Shown here piece after piece: positions 36,440-44,815 of a stretch of 50,961 nt of DNA. The first letter of the stretch is position 1. Each line of letters begins with the position of its first letter. Source of the DNA: Deltaproteobacteria bacterium. GTDB taxonomy: Bacteria > Desulfobacterota > Binatia > UBA12015. The translations under genes and the position numbers were made by a program. The stretch is from assembly GCA_029262355.1 (NCBI GenBank), contig JAJCZO010000387.1, positions 1 through 50,961 of the forward strand. The letters run 5' to 3'. The notes below the pieces were generated by a model. That model had not been told where the DNA came from. It was given only the letters and a program-made list of their open reading frames with translations, and ran no database searches.

Positions 36440-37017
36440 ACGCACTGACGCGGTTCGCCCTGCTCACGCTATCGCTGACGTTCGTCGCCTGCGCGGGTTT
36501 CGCGAGCAGTCCCGGCCATGATCACCCGGCCCTCGTCATCCCGCCCGGTGAAGGGACGGTTCGCTGGTGGATGCCCCAGAGCGGCGACAAGCTCGGCGAC
36601 GGCGCTGTCTTCAACCTCAAGGTCGATCGCGTATCCGTCCCTTACGCGAATCTCATGGTGACTTCACAGACGACCGGCGCCGACGGTATCCCCGTTCACC
36701 TCCACGTTTTCGAAGACGAGATCCTCTACGTCTTGAGCGGCACCGGCTCGGCGATCGTCGGCAAGGATCGCCGCGAGATCCCGGTGGAAACCGGGAGCGT
36801 AGTCTACGTCCCGACCGGCGAATGGCATGGCCTCCTCAACGCCGATCCCGGCGACCGCATGGAAGTCCTCGTCGTCACGACCCCGGTTGAGAAGAATGGT
36901 CTCGGTGGTTTCTTCCGCGAGGTCGGCACCAAGCCCGGCCACCCGCCGCTTAGCGTTCCGGAAGAAGAGTTTCGAGCACTCTTCCGCAAGTACGGCATGG
37001 AGTTACCGAACGACTGA
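36436..37017 (+). CDS. Cupin-domain lipoprotein
   Basis: 193 residues. A signal peptide ends in LTFVAC, an acceptable lipobox, so the protein is probably lipid-anchored. The cupin motif 1 is complete (PVHLHVFEDEILYVLSG, with H-x-H and Glu), and motif 2 is ETGSVVYVPTGEWHG. It should bind a divalent metal. The 4-base ATGA overlap with the upstream cytoplasmic cupin indicates translational coupling. No reaction can be assigned. Confidence 0.78.
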   Translation: MNALTRFALLTLSLTFVACAGFASSPGHDHPALVIPPGEGTVRWWMPQSGDKLGDGAVFNLKVDRVSVPYANLMVTSQTTGADGIPVHLHVFEDEILYVLSGTGSAIVGKDRREIPVETGSVVYVPTGEWHGLLNADPGDRMEVLVVTTPVEKNGLGGFFREVGTKPGHPPLSVPEEEFRALFRKYGMELPND

Positions 37018-37043
37018 TACCCCGCTGCCGTGAACGAGATTGC

Positions 37044-37835
37044 TCACTTCCGACCCGAGAGGAGAAGCGCGGGGAAGGGAATGAAGTAGCGTCCCCCTTG
37101 CTGGTACTCTCCAACAGCGCTTACGACGTCGGCGCGAAACGCCCTCAGCGCAGTCTCGGAGAGGCCGCTGAAGTCGCGCAACGTCGCCAGCGCATCGAAC
37201 AGATGATCTGCGGACGCCAACTCCCAGATCATGGGTAGACGCTCAACCGTCGGATCGACGAACTCCGCCTGTGACAGAGCGTTTCTCAGAACATCGTGGT
37301 CGGACACCCCGAACAGCGGAGGGTCGCCGCCAAGCATCGGTTCTTCGGGCGCGTACTTCTCCATCCGAGAATAGAACAGGTCAAACCCCGGGACCGGCCA
37401 ATCCCACACGGTGCAGGCTACCTTGCCCCCAGGGACAAGGACCCGATGCGCTTCACGCAACGCCGTGTGCGGTTCGGCCATCATGAATAGCACAAATCCG
37501 ATCACCGCTGCATCAAAGGACCCGTCGTCGAACGGCAGCTTCGCGGCATCCGCGACGTCGAACTCGGCTCCTGGGTGCCGCGCCCGCGCGACGTCGACCA
37601 TCTTCTCGGCAGAGTCGATGCCCTTCGGCGTTGCGCCTCGTTCCAGCGCAGCCGCGGCGATGATCCCGGGGCCGGTGGCAACGTCGAGGACGCGAGACCC
37701 GGCCACAACTCCCGCCGCATTCAAGACAGGCTCAATGGCTTGAGTGACCGACCCCTGGAACAGATCGGCGTACGCCTCTGCCGTCCGGTTCCACGGCTTC
37801 CTAAGCTCACTGACGCTGCTCGGATCATTAGACAT
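37044..37835 (-). CDS. Class I SAM-dependent methyltransferase (UbiE-like)
   Basis: 263 residues. Motif I is VLDVATGPGIIA (about 49-60), the Asp after beta-2 is in GIDSAEKM, motif II is PFDDGSFDAAVIGFVL, and motif III is HRVLVPGGKVAC. The N-terminal WNRTAEAYADLF fits UbiE/Methyltransf_11 proteins acting on small molecules. The substrate is unknown. Its ATG lies inside the last codons of an upstream fragment related to another methyltransferase type, an eight-base overlap. Confidence 0.85.
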   Translation of the reverse strand: MSNDPSSVSELRKPWNRTAEAYADLFQGSVTQAIEPVLNAAGVVAGSRVLDVATGPGIIAAAALERGATPKGIDSAEKMVDVARARHPGAEFDVADAAKLPFDDGSFDAAVIGFVLFMMAEPHTALREAHRVLVPGGKVACTVWDWPVPGFDLFYSRMEKYAPEEPMLGGDPPLFGVSDHDVLRNALSQAEFVDPTVERLPMIWELASADHLFDALATLRDFSGLSETALRAFRADVVSAVGEYQQGGRYFIPFPALLLSGRK

Positions 37836-38061
37836 GAGAACAATGGCCGCCTTGTCGAGCGGCCCTAGAGCGAACGTACCGTTCGTCGAGTCCGGCCGCC
37901 TTCGCCAGATCCTCGCTCGTCATCGGCCGCTGATCGGCCAGGGTGTCAAAGAGCCCCGTCTGGTGACCGATGCTCGTCATCAGGGCCAGGAACGCATCGT
38001 TCAGCATGCTCGTCATGCGCCCGGCGAAGGCTTCGGCGATTCCGCTGTGCACGTCGGACAT
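37828..38061 (-). pseudogene. N-terminal fragment of a winged-helix methyltransferase
   Basis: 77 residues with a very good ribosome-binding site (GGAGGA five bases before the ATG). The sequence FAGRMTSMLNDAFLALMTSI then GHQTGLFDTL and LAKAAGLDERYVR is the dimerisation/winged-helix head of a class of SAM methyltransferases, which normally continues into E-W-L and a Rossmann domain. Here it ends 10 residues later inside the start of an unrelated-type methyltransferase gene. It may be a truncated gene or one half of a split arrangement; truncation is preferred. Confidence 0.55.
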
Positions 38062-38124
38062 CAGTCCTCCTCGGCTCGCACTGTGTGGTGAAGGCCACAC
38101 TGTGTCCGCAAGTCGCTCCGCTCG

Positions 38125-38241
38125 TCAACTCAGGCCGACCTGCCTCCCGCTTTCCACTCCTAAGGTCGCCAGACGGTCGCCGGTCGCGGGATCCTGGTAC
38201 GACTCGCGCACGACCTCACGGACCCCGACGACCTCGGTCCC
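38125..38241 (-). pseudogene. Inverted fragment of an EVE-domain gene
   Basis: The minus strand reads TEVVGVREVVRESYQDP then ATGDRLATLG and ends at a TGA. Its first 66 bases (38176-38241) are the reverse complement of 38468-38533 inside the EVE gene with only a few differences. The protein matches EVE residues TEVVGVCEVVRESYQDP. It is a partial, inverted duplicate lying just upstream of the intact gene; no start or N-terminal part is present. Confidence 0.7.
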
Positions 38242-38299
38242 CCGTTCAGAGTGCCTACATGGACTCGCCCACCCCTCCGATTTCGGCTACTCACCCTCC

Positions 38300-38719
38300 A
38301 TGCCCAAGCATCACTGGCTCGTAAAACAGGAGCCCACCAAGTACTCGTGGGACCAGTTCGTCAAAGACAAAACGACCTACTGGGACGGTGTGCGGAACTA
38401 CCAGGCCCGCAACAACCTCAACGCCATGAAGAAGGGCGACCAGGTGCTCTACTATCACTCGGTGGTGGGGACCGAGGTCGTCGGGGTCTGTGAGGTCGTG
38501 CGCGAGTCGTACCAGGATCCCACGACCGACGACGACCGGTGGGTGGTCGTCGATCTGGCGGCAAAGAAGGCCCTAAAGCGAGCCGTGACCTTGGCGGAGA
38601 TCAAAGAGGAGCCGGCGCTGGCGGACATGGCGCTGTTGAGGCAGTCGCGCCTCAGTGTGATGCCGGTCACGAAGCCCGAGTTCGACCGGATCGTGAAGCT
38701 AGGCTCGAAGGCCCGCTGA
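38300..38719 (+). CDS. EVE-domain protein
   Basis: 139 residues, standard length. It opens with HWLVKQEPTKYSWDQF and continues W-D-G-V-R-N-Y-Q-A-R-N, the conserved EVE (PUA-like) core, then KGDQVLYYHSVVGTEVVGVCEVV. EVE proteins bind modified bases in DNA or RNA and occur near restriction and other defence genes, but also alone. No Shine-Dalgarno is obvious; the start follows family alignment. A 66-base segment of this gene is duplicated in inverted orientation about 230 bases upstream. No methylase or nuclease gene is adjacent. Confidence 0.93.
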   Translation: MPKHHWLVKQEPTKYSWDQFVKDKTTYWDGVRNYQARNNLNAMKKGDQVLYYHSVVGTEVVGVCEVVRESYQDPTTDDDRWVVVDLAAKKALKRAVTLAEIKEEPALADMALLRQSRLSVMPVTKPEFDRIVKLGSKAR

Positions 38720-38768
38720 GCCCGCCCCGCTTGCCGGCGGGCCCGCCGAGCCCTAGGCTTCCTAGTCG

Positions 38769-39737
38769 ATGGCGAAGAAGACCCAGACGGCAGGGGCGAA
38801 GCGCTCGCGGGCGGATGACGTCCGCGCGCTGGTGAAGCGCGGCGAGCCAATCGTGATGGGCGGCGTGCACGACGGGGTTTCCACGCGCCTCGCCGAAAAG
38901 GCCGGCTTTCCCCTGGTGTTCATGGGCGGTTACGCGGTCGCCGCGTCCCTGCTCGGAGAGCCAGACATCGGCCTCCTCACCCAAGCCGAGATGGCCGACG
39001 CCGCCCGGCGGCTCTGTCGGCTCGCGTCGATGCCCGTGCTGGTCGATGCGGACACGGGCTACGGCGGGATCCCGAACGCGGTGCGTACCGCGGAGCTGTA
39101 CGCCCAAGCCGGCGCGGCCGGCATCTTTCTCGAAGATCAGGTCTGGCCGAAGCGCTGCGGGCACATGGTCGGCAAGGCGGTCGTCGATCGTGCCGACTGG
39201 CTGGCCAAGCTGCGCGCCGTCGTCGACCTGCGGCCCACTACCGATCTCTTCGTGGTCGCCCGCACCGATGCGCGCGCGCCGCTCGGTCTCGAAGAGGCGA
39301 TTCGCCGTGGGCGCGCTGCCCTCGACGTCGGGGTCGACGCGGTCTTCATCGAAGCACCGCAATCCGTTGCGGAACTCGATGCGATCGCGATGGGGATTCC
39401 CGGTCCCAAGGTCGCGAACATGGTCGAATGGGGAAAGACCCCCCTTCTCGGGCCCGCCGAGCTGCACCAACGCGGGTTCGATCTGATCGTGTTTCCGGTT
39501 GCCGCGATCCTCGCGCAGGCCCAGGCCATCAGCAACGTCTACTCGACGCTGATGCACCGAGGCAGCACCAGCACGATCATGAAGCAGCTTTACCCGTTCG
39601 AGAAGTTCAATGATCTCCTCGGGCTCGAGAAGCATCGCAAGCGCGAAAAGGCGTCGCTCGCCGCAGTCAAGTTACCGCGGCCCGCGCTTCGATCCGTCCC
39701 GAAGGCCGCGCGCACCACCAAGCGCGCGAAGCGCTGA
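38769..39737 (+). CDS. Isocitrate lyase/PEP mutase family protein
   Basis: 322 residues forming one TIM barrel. Metal and substrate motifs VDADTGYGG and the flexible loop EDQVWPKRCGHM are typical; the Cys of the K-R-C-G-H loop is the lyase catalytic residue, favouring a 2-methylisocitrate-lyase or oxaloacetate-hydrolase-like activity over a mutase. The C-terminal 40 residues are Lys/Arg/Ala-rich and look disordered. It begins with an unusual basic N-terminal extension (MAKKTQTAGAKRSRAD). No methylcitrate cycle genes are adjacent, so the substrate is open. Confidence 0.85.
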   Translation: MAKKTQTAGAKRSRADDVRALVKRGEPIVMGGVHDGVSTRLAEKAGFPLVFMGGYAVAASLLGEPDIGLLTQAEMADAARRLCRLASMPVLVDADTGYGGIPNAVRTAELYAQAGAAGIFLEDQVWPKRCGHMVGKAVVDRADWLAKLRAVVDLRPTTDLFVVARTDARAPLGLEEAIRRGRAALDVGVDAVFIEAPQSVAELDAIAMGIPGPKVANMVEWGKTPLLGPAELHQRGFDLIVFPVAAILAQAQAISNVYSTLMHRGSTSTIMKQLYPFEKFNDLLGLEKHRKREKASLAAVKLPRPALRSVPKAARTTKRAKR

Positions 39738-39740
39738 CGT

Positions 39741-40376
39741 TCAGCTCTCGAGCTTCCCGGGGTCGGCCGTCGCCGGCTGGACCGGTGCTGCCGCAGCGTA
39801 CGCGTCGAGCCGATCGAGAGCGTCGCGCACGTCCGGCACTACCGCCAGCATGTCGCGATATCGCGGCTTTACGAGATCGAGCTCCACCATCCGATCGATC
39901 TGCGCGACGAGCGGCGCCCAAAAGCCCCGATGATCCACCAGCAGCAACGGGCGCTCATGCATGCCGAGCTGACGCTCGACGAGAATTTCCGACAACTCTT
40001 CCAGCGTGCCGAATCCGCCCGGAAGGACCACGTAGGCGTCGCCGCGGTGCGCGAGGCCGGCCTTGCGACTGCGCATGTCGGAAACGGTCTCGAGTTCGTG
40101 AAGGCCGGCGTGGGCGACGCGGGCAAAGGTGTCGAGGATCACGCCCTCGACCCGTCCGCCAGCGGCGAGGGCGGCATCCGCGAGAGCCCCCATCAGTCCA
40201 ATCCGCGCGCCGCCATAGACGAGCGTCCAGTCGCGCTCAGCGAGCCCCCACCCCAACGCGCGGGCGACCTCGAGAAGGTCGTCGGGCGCGCGGGTGGACG
40301 AGGCGGCATAGACGGTCACGGAACGTAGATGAGGCACCTCCCGTTCATCGCCATGCTCGGGCGCGTTTGCAACCAT
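39741..40376 (-). CDS. LOG-family nucleoside 5'-monophosphate phosphoribohydrolase
   Basis: About 211 residues. The diagnostic motifs PGGFGTLEEL (PGGxGTxxE) and MRSRK are present, with the N-terminal VTVYAASS strand and LVYGGARIGLMG. Family members release cytokinin-type bases from their 5'-phosphates or act on AMP-like nucleotides; many were once labelled lysine decarboxylase. GGGGAG six bases before the chosen ATG decides the start; GTGs at 40337 and 40319 would be closer to the usual family start. It is divergent from gmhB with only 27 bases between, and converges with the lyase gene. Confidence 0.88.
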   Translation of the reverse strand: MVANAPEHGDEREVPHLRSVTVYAASSTRAPDDLLEVARALGWGLAERDWTLVYGGARIGLMGALADAALAAGGRVEGVILDTFARVAHAGLHELETVSDMRSRKAGLAHRGDAYVVLPGGFGTLEELSEILVERQLGMHERPLLLVDHRGFWAPLVAQIDRMVELDLVKPRYRDMLAVVPDVRDALDRLDAYAAAAPVQPATADPGKLES

Positions 40377-40403
40377 CGCCATCTCCCCGCATGGTCGGTG
40401 GCC

Positions 40404-40949
40404 ATGGGCACCGATCGCTACGTCTTCCTCGATCGTGACGGCACCATCATCGAGGAGGTCGGGTACGGCCACCGTCTCGAGGACTACGCACTCCTTCCCG
40501 GTGCCCTCGAGGCGATGCGCGACCTGCGCGACGCCGGCTACAGGTTCGCGATCGTCACGAACCAGAGCGGCATCGGACGCGGAATCTTCAAGCGGGAAGA
40601 CTACGATCAGTTCCACGGCCGCCTCCTCGACGACCTGTCCGACGCCGAGATCACCGTCGAGAAGACCTATATGTGCCCGCACGCTCCAGCGGAAATCTGC
40701 ACCTGCCGCAAGCCGAATCCGAGCTCGCTGTTCGATGCGCGCGACACACTGGGCGCAAACCTGGCCGAGTCGTGGATGATCGGCGATCACGTCAAGGATG
40801 TGGCTCTCGCGGCCAACGCCGGCTGCAGCGGCATCCTGGTCCTGACCGGCCACGGAGAGGAAGAGCACGTTCAGCTCGGCGACACCCCGGTGAGTGCCGT
40901 GGTCGACGATCTCCGGGCCGCAGCAAATCACATCCTCGACAAGGCCTAG
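40404..40949 (+). CDS. gmhB: D-glycero-D-manno-heptose 1,7-bisphosphate 7-phosphatase
   Basis: 181 residues, a HAD-family enzyme. The nucleophile motif FLDRDGTI, motif II TNQSGIGRG, a zinc-binding CPHAPAEICTCRKPNP loop specific for GmhB/HisB-N proteins, and the motif IV MIGDHVKD are all present. It dephosphorylates heptose bisphosphate in the ADP-heptose pathway for the LPS core, in the cytosol. HisB-N activity is unlikely since no dehydratase domain follows. An MFS gene follows 23 bases later and may be cotranscribed. Confidence 0.87.
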   Translation: MGTDRYVFLDRDGTIIEEVGYGHRLEDYALLPGALEAMRDLRDAGYRFAIVTNQSGIGRGIFKREDYDQFHGRLLDDLSDAEITVEKTYMCPHAPAEICTCRKPNPSSLFDARDTLGANLAESWMIGDHVKDVALAANAGCSGILVLTGHGEEEHVQLGDTPVSAVVDDLRAAANHILDKA

Positions 40950-40972
40950 ATCGACTCTCTGCTCCGATTCAC

Positions 40973-42199
40973 ATGACCCGCACGGAGCGCACCTACTACG
41001 TCCTCGAGGGCAGCTTTCAGACGTGGGGCTGGTTCATGGTCCCCGTCTACCCGATCTTCCTTCTGAGCAAGGGACTCGACCTCTTCCAAATGAACGTGGT
41101 GCTCGCGACGTACTTCATGGCGACCACCGTGTTCGAGGTGCCGACGGGCGCGATCGCCGACGTCTACGGACGGCGCGTTTCGTTCGTACTCGCCTGCTTC
41201 GTGCGCAGCCTGGCGTTCCTTCTCTACACCCATGCCGACGGCTTCACCGATTGTCTGATCGCCGAAGTGATCGATGGACTGGGCTTCACTCTCGCGAGCG
41301 GCGCGCTCGAAGCCTGGGCCGTCGACGGGATCCGAGCCGAAGGAGACCATCGCCCGACCGACCGGCTCTTTGCCCGCGTAGAGATGATCATCCGCGGGGT
41401 GATGATCGTGGGCGGCATCGTCGGAGGAGTCCTGGCCGACGTGAACCTCCTACTCCCATGGTACCTTGCGACTGTGGGGTTCGCTCTGACCGGGCTCTAC
41501 GCGCTGGTGGCCATGCACGAACCCGGGCGCGCGAAGCGCCCGCGGGCTGGCAACGTGTTCCGGCCACTCGTCTCCCAGATGCGCGAGGGCCTTCGGGCGG
41601 CGCGGGGATCGCGCGTCGTCGGCATCCTCTGCCTCCTGTCCGCGCTCGGTGCCGCGGCCCTGCTCCCGGTGAATCTCACGTGGCCTCCCCGCCTCGAGCA
41701 GCTCACCCAGCAGGGATACTGGATCCTCGGTTTGGCGACCGCCCTCTTCAACGCGGCCGCCTTCTGCGGCGCCTCGCTCACGACCAGGCTCCTGCGACAC
41801 GCGGGGCGCGAGTACCTTCTGTTCGGCACCACCCTCGTGCGCGCCATCGCGCTGGGCGCCGCCGCGCTCGCGACGCACTTCTCGCCCGTCCTCTTTGGCC
41901 TCCTGATCGGCGAACTCATGGGGGGAGCCGCACGACCGCCCTACCAGGCGTGGCTGAACGAGCACATCGAGTCTTCGCAACGCGCCACCGTCCTGTCGGT
42001 TGCCGCCATGGCGTTCACGATCGGCGCCTCCGTAGGGCTCATCGGCCTGGGGCTCCTGGCCCGGAGCGCGGGATTCCCGAGCGCCTGGCTGGTCGCGGCA
42101 ATGCTGCTACTGATCGTCGCGCCGGGCTATCTGGTTCTGGGTCGCGTCACCCGAAAGCTCGCCCACGCGTCCGACGGCAGCCGACCAGACACACGCTGA
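40973..42199 (+). CDS. MFS transporter
   Basis: 408 residues with about 12 membrane helices. Helix 2-3 loop G-A-I-A-D-V-Y-G-R-R is the classical MFS motif A (G-x-x-x-D-x-x-G-R-R). The N-terminus TERTYYVLEGSFQTWGWFMVP resembles a group of MFS proteins with an early Tyr/Trp-rich helix. The substrate is unknown; drug or sugar efflux is common. It follows gmhB closely on the same strand. The 355 bases after it (42200-42554) hold no gene or RNA I can support. Confidence 0.85.
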   Translation: MTRTERTYYVLEGSFQTWGWFMVPVYPIFLLSKGLDLFQMNVVLATYFMATTVFEVPTGAIADVYGRRVSFVLACFVRSLAFLLYTHADGFTDCLIAEVIDGLGFTLASGALEAWAVDGIRAEGDHRPTDRLFARVEMIIRGVMIVGGIVGGVLADVNLLLPWYLATVGFALTGLYALVAMHEPGRAKRPRAGNVFRPLVSQMREGLRAARGSRVVGILCLLSALGAAALLPVNLTWPPRLEQLTQQGYWILGLATALFNAAAFCGASLTTRLLRHAGREYLLFGTTLVRAIALGAAALATHFSPVLFGLLIGELMGGAARPPYQAWLNEHIESSQRATVLSVAAMAFTIGASVGLIGLGLLARSAGFPSAWLVAAMLLLIVAPGYLVLGRVTRKLAHASDGSRPDTR

Positions 42200-42554
42200 A
42201 GAACCGTCGCGCGCTCGAGGTCCGGGCGAGACGCCATGGCGCGCGACCGGCGGGGCAAGCCACATAGGCACTCACAGGTTTCGCGCAACTCCACGCGCCC
42301 ACACCGGGCGCCGGCAGCGGACCTCCTCCGCGACCGGAGTGACGCACCGTCGCAAACTCGCCGCGAACCACGCGTAGCGTTCGCGCATTCATCAGACCGC
42401 TGGAGGACTCTTCGCAAGGTACGACCGCACTTCGGCGACGCGAAGGTCGCATCACGTCCGCGGCCCGGCTCTTGCTCGAATCGTCTCACACAATGAGCGA
42501 GTCAGCCGACGGGAGGCGATGGCCCGCGCTTGGGGCGCACCGAGGTAACACATC

Positions 42555-44735
42555 ATGGCCTACATGCGATTCACTCTCCGCCTTGCCGTCTGCGCCATCC
42601 TAACGACCGCCTCGACCGGGGTTGCCGCGGTGACCGAGGTCGTGAGCGTCGACTCCGTCGGGAATTTCGGGGACGCAGGCAGTACCTTCTCGGTTCTGTC
42701 GGGCGACGGCCGCTTCGTGGCCTTTACGAGCCGAGCCAGCAACCTGGTTCCCGGCGACACGAACGGGGCGGACGACGTCTTCCTGCGCGACCGCCTGACT
42801 GGCGATACCGTGCGAGTGAGCGTCGGTCCCGGCGGAGTCCAGGGCAACGCCATGTCGGTCGCACCCGCGATCTCGGGCGACGGGCTGGTCGTGGCATTCG
42901 TCAGCTCGGCGACCAATCTCGTACCGGGCGACACCAACGGACGCCTCGACGTCTTCACCCATGATCGAACGACCGGCGTGACGTCGCGGGTCAGCGTCGA
43001 TTCGCTAGGCCTCGAATCCTCGAGCGACAGCCTCGCTCCCGCCCTGTCTCACGACGGCAGCCGCGTGGCGTTTGCGAGTTCGGCCGACGATCTCGTCGCA
43101 GGCGATACCAACCTCACCTTCGACATTTTCCTGCGCGATCGCACCATGGGCGTGACGATGCGGATCAGCGTCGACTCGGACGGCGCAGAGGCCAACGGGC
43201 CAAGCCTCGCCCCGCGCATGTCCTCCGACGGCCTGGTGGTCGCGTTCCACAGCGCGGCAACCAATCTCGTAACGGTTGACGCCAACTTCTCGTTCGACGT
43301 GTTCGTCCACGACCTGCCGACCGGATCGACGGAACTGGCCAGCGTCGACTCGAGTGGCGCCCAGGGCAACTTCCAGAGCGTGGCGGCCTCACTCTCGGCC
43401 GATGGTCAGTTCGTTGCGTTCGACAGCAACGCAACGAACCTCGTCGCAGACGATACCAATTTCCGAACCGACGTATTCGTGCGAGATCGCACCGCGGGGA
43501 CGACTGAGCGCGTCAGCGTCGCTGCGGATGGCACCGAGGGAAACGGTCAGAGTGGATTCGTCGATCCACCCGCCATTTCTGCGGAAGGTCGGTTCGTAGC
43601 CTTCGCCAGCGGAGCCTCCAACCTCACGCTGGGAGACACCAACAACTTCGTCGACATGTTCGTCCACGACCGAACGATGGGCGGGACGACACGAGTGAGC
43701 GTCGCCAGTGACGGCACCGAAGGCGACGGCCCCACGGCACACTGGCCGAGCCTCTCGGCCGACGGCAGCGTCGTCATCTTCGCCAGCCAGGCAACGAACC
43801 TCGTGGCAGGCGATGGCAACCTCACACAAGACGTCTTCGCACGAGCGGCCTCTTGCGGAAACGGCGTCGTGGACGACGGAGAGCAATGCGACGATGGTAA
43901 TCTCGACGATGGCGACTGCTGCACAACGACGTGCACCATCGCGCCGCTGGGTTCGAGCTGTGATGACGGCGATAGCTGCACCGTTGGAGACGCCTGCTTT
44001 GCCGGTGCGTGCGCGTCGGGCGACTTCGACCCAGAGGGATGCCTCGACCCCATGCGGTGCTACAAGGCTCAGCCCGCCGATGGGCACGCACCTCTGAAAC
44101 CAGGCAAGGTCGCGGTCGACGACGCCCTACAGGAAGGAACGACGAAGGCGCGCGGGCCGCGCAGCCTTTGCTCCGCTGTCGACCTCGAGGGTACCGACGC
44201 AATGGCCTTCGACGGCCCTCGCCTCGCGTGTCACCGACTTCGGAACCACAGGCGGCTGGCCTCGATGGAGGGTGAAGAGATCCTCGTCGCAAATCGCTAC
44301 GGTGTCCAAGCGCTCGAGGTGTACCGTCCGCAGAAGCTGTGCTTCGCCGCGGGTGTGTCCGAGGCCCCCGCCGATGGCGAGCGGGATCACTACACGTGCT
44401 ACCGCGCCGAAGGCCTCGAGGACGCGGCGCGCATCCGCATCAAGGGCGTCCACGCAGACGCGTACGGTCGATTCGAGTCGAAGATCGCAAGCGCTGTCGA
44501 ACTGTGCGTTGCCGCGGGCGTGGACGGCTCGGTGCGAGCACAGCCCCGAGCACATTTCGTCTGCTACCGAGCCCACGACCGCCGCCGTCGTACGGCAGCC
44601 GACGTGTTCGAGATTCAGGAGGAAACGGTCCACCACGCGTTCGGAACCGAAACCTTGGACCTGATCAAGCTGCGGCGCGTTTGTGTGCCCTCGGAGATCC
44701 TCGAAGGCGGCGGGCAACCACCACCGCTCGGCTAG
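42555..44735 (+). CDS. Secreted propeller protein with a Myxococcus-type Cys-rich repeat and tandem CY modules
   Basis: 726 residues. A signal peptide (about 1-25, ending STGVAA) is followed by seven to eight repeats of about 56 residues, each carrying S-x-D-G-x-x-V-A-F-x-S-x-A-x-N-L-V-x-x-D-T-N and D-V-F-x-x-D-R (the TolB/PD40-like blade pattern), at about 28-430. Then comes CGNGVVDDGEQCDDGN with further cysteines, a Myxococcus cysteine-rich repeat (about 434-495). Last are three modules of about 70 residues, each with an R/T/V-C-Y start and an L-C or V-C end. GAGGT precedes the ATG by nine bases. Function unknown; display on the cell surface is likely. Confidence 0.8.
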   Translation: MAYMRFTLRLAVCAILTTASTGVAAVTEVVSVDSVGNFGDAGSTFSVLSGDGRFVAFTSRASNLVPGDTNGADDVFLRDRLTGDTVRVSVGPGGVQGNAMSVAPAISGDGLVVAFVSSATNLVPGDTNGRLDVFTHDRTTGVTSRVSVDSLGLESSSDSLAPALSHDGSRVAFASSADDLVAGDTNLTFDIFLRDRTMGVTMRISVDSDGAEANGPSLAPRMSSDGLVVAFHSAATNLVTVDANFSFDVFVHDLPTGSTELASVDSSGAQGNFQSVAASLSADGQFVAFDSNATNLVADDTNFRTDVFVRDRTAGTTERVSVAADGTEGNGQSGFVDPPAISAEGRFVAFASGASNLTLGDTNNFVDMFVHDRTMGGTTRVSVASDGTEGDGPTAHWPSLSADGSVVIFASQATNLVAGDGNLTQDVFARAASCGNGVVDDGEQCDDGNLDDGDCCTTTCTIAPLGSSCDDGDSCTVGDACFAGACASGDFDPEGCLDPMRCYKAQPADGHAPLKPGKVAVDDALQEGTTKARGPRSLCSAVDLEGTDAMAFDGPRLACHRLRNHRRLASMEGEEILVANRYGVQALEVYRPQKLCFAAGVSEAPADGERDHYTCYRAEGLEDAARIRIKGVHADAYGRFESKIASAVELCVAAGVDGSVRAQPRAHFVCYRAHDRRRRTAADVFEIQEETVHHAFGTETLDLIKLRRVCVPSEILEGGGQPPPLG

Positions 44736-44742
44736 TCAGTGC

Positions 44743-44814
44743 ACCTCCGTCGAGATCACGTGAACGCCTTGTCGCCCCTCGACGTCAACTCGCTCACGCG
44801 ATGTCGCCGGCGGG
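44743..44814. repeat. 72-nt palindromic intergenic repeat, copy 2
   Basis: Same length as copy 1 at 5834-5905 and about 83% identical without gaps; arms ACCTCCGTCGAG and GTCGCCGGCGGG pair at 8 of 12 positions. The central CGCCCCTCG/CGTCAACTCG block is unchanged except for one base. It fills the gap between the convergent propeller and TauE genes, starting seven bases after one stop and ending one base before the other. Confidence 0.8.
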
Positions 44815-44815
44815 G

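Noticed and set aside
38062..38299. N-terminal extension of the EVE protein
   Set aside because: The in-frame upstream sequence includes the inverted fragment read from the wrong strand; family alignment begins at MPKHHWLVKQ.
42200..42554. Possible small gene or RNA in the gap before the propeller gene
   Set aside because: Short frames in all directions are Arg/Ser-rich, no ribosome-binding site or conserved motif is seen, and no strong hairpin stands out.
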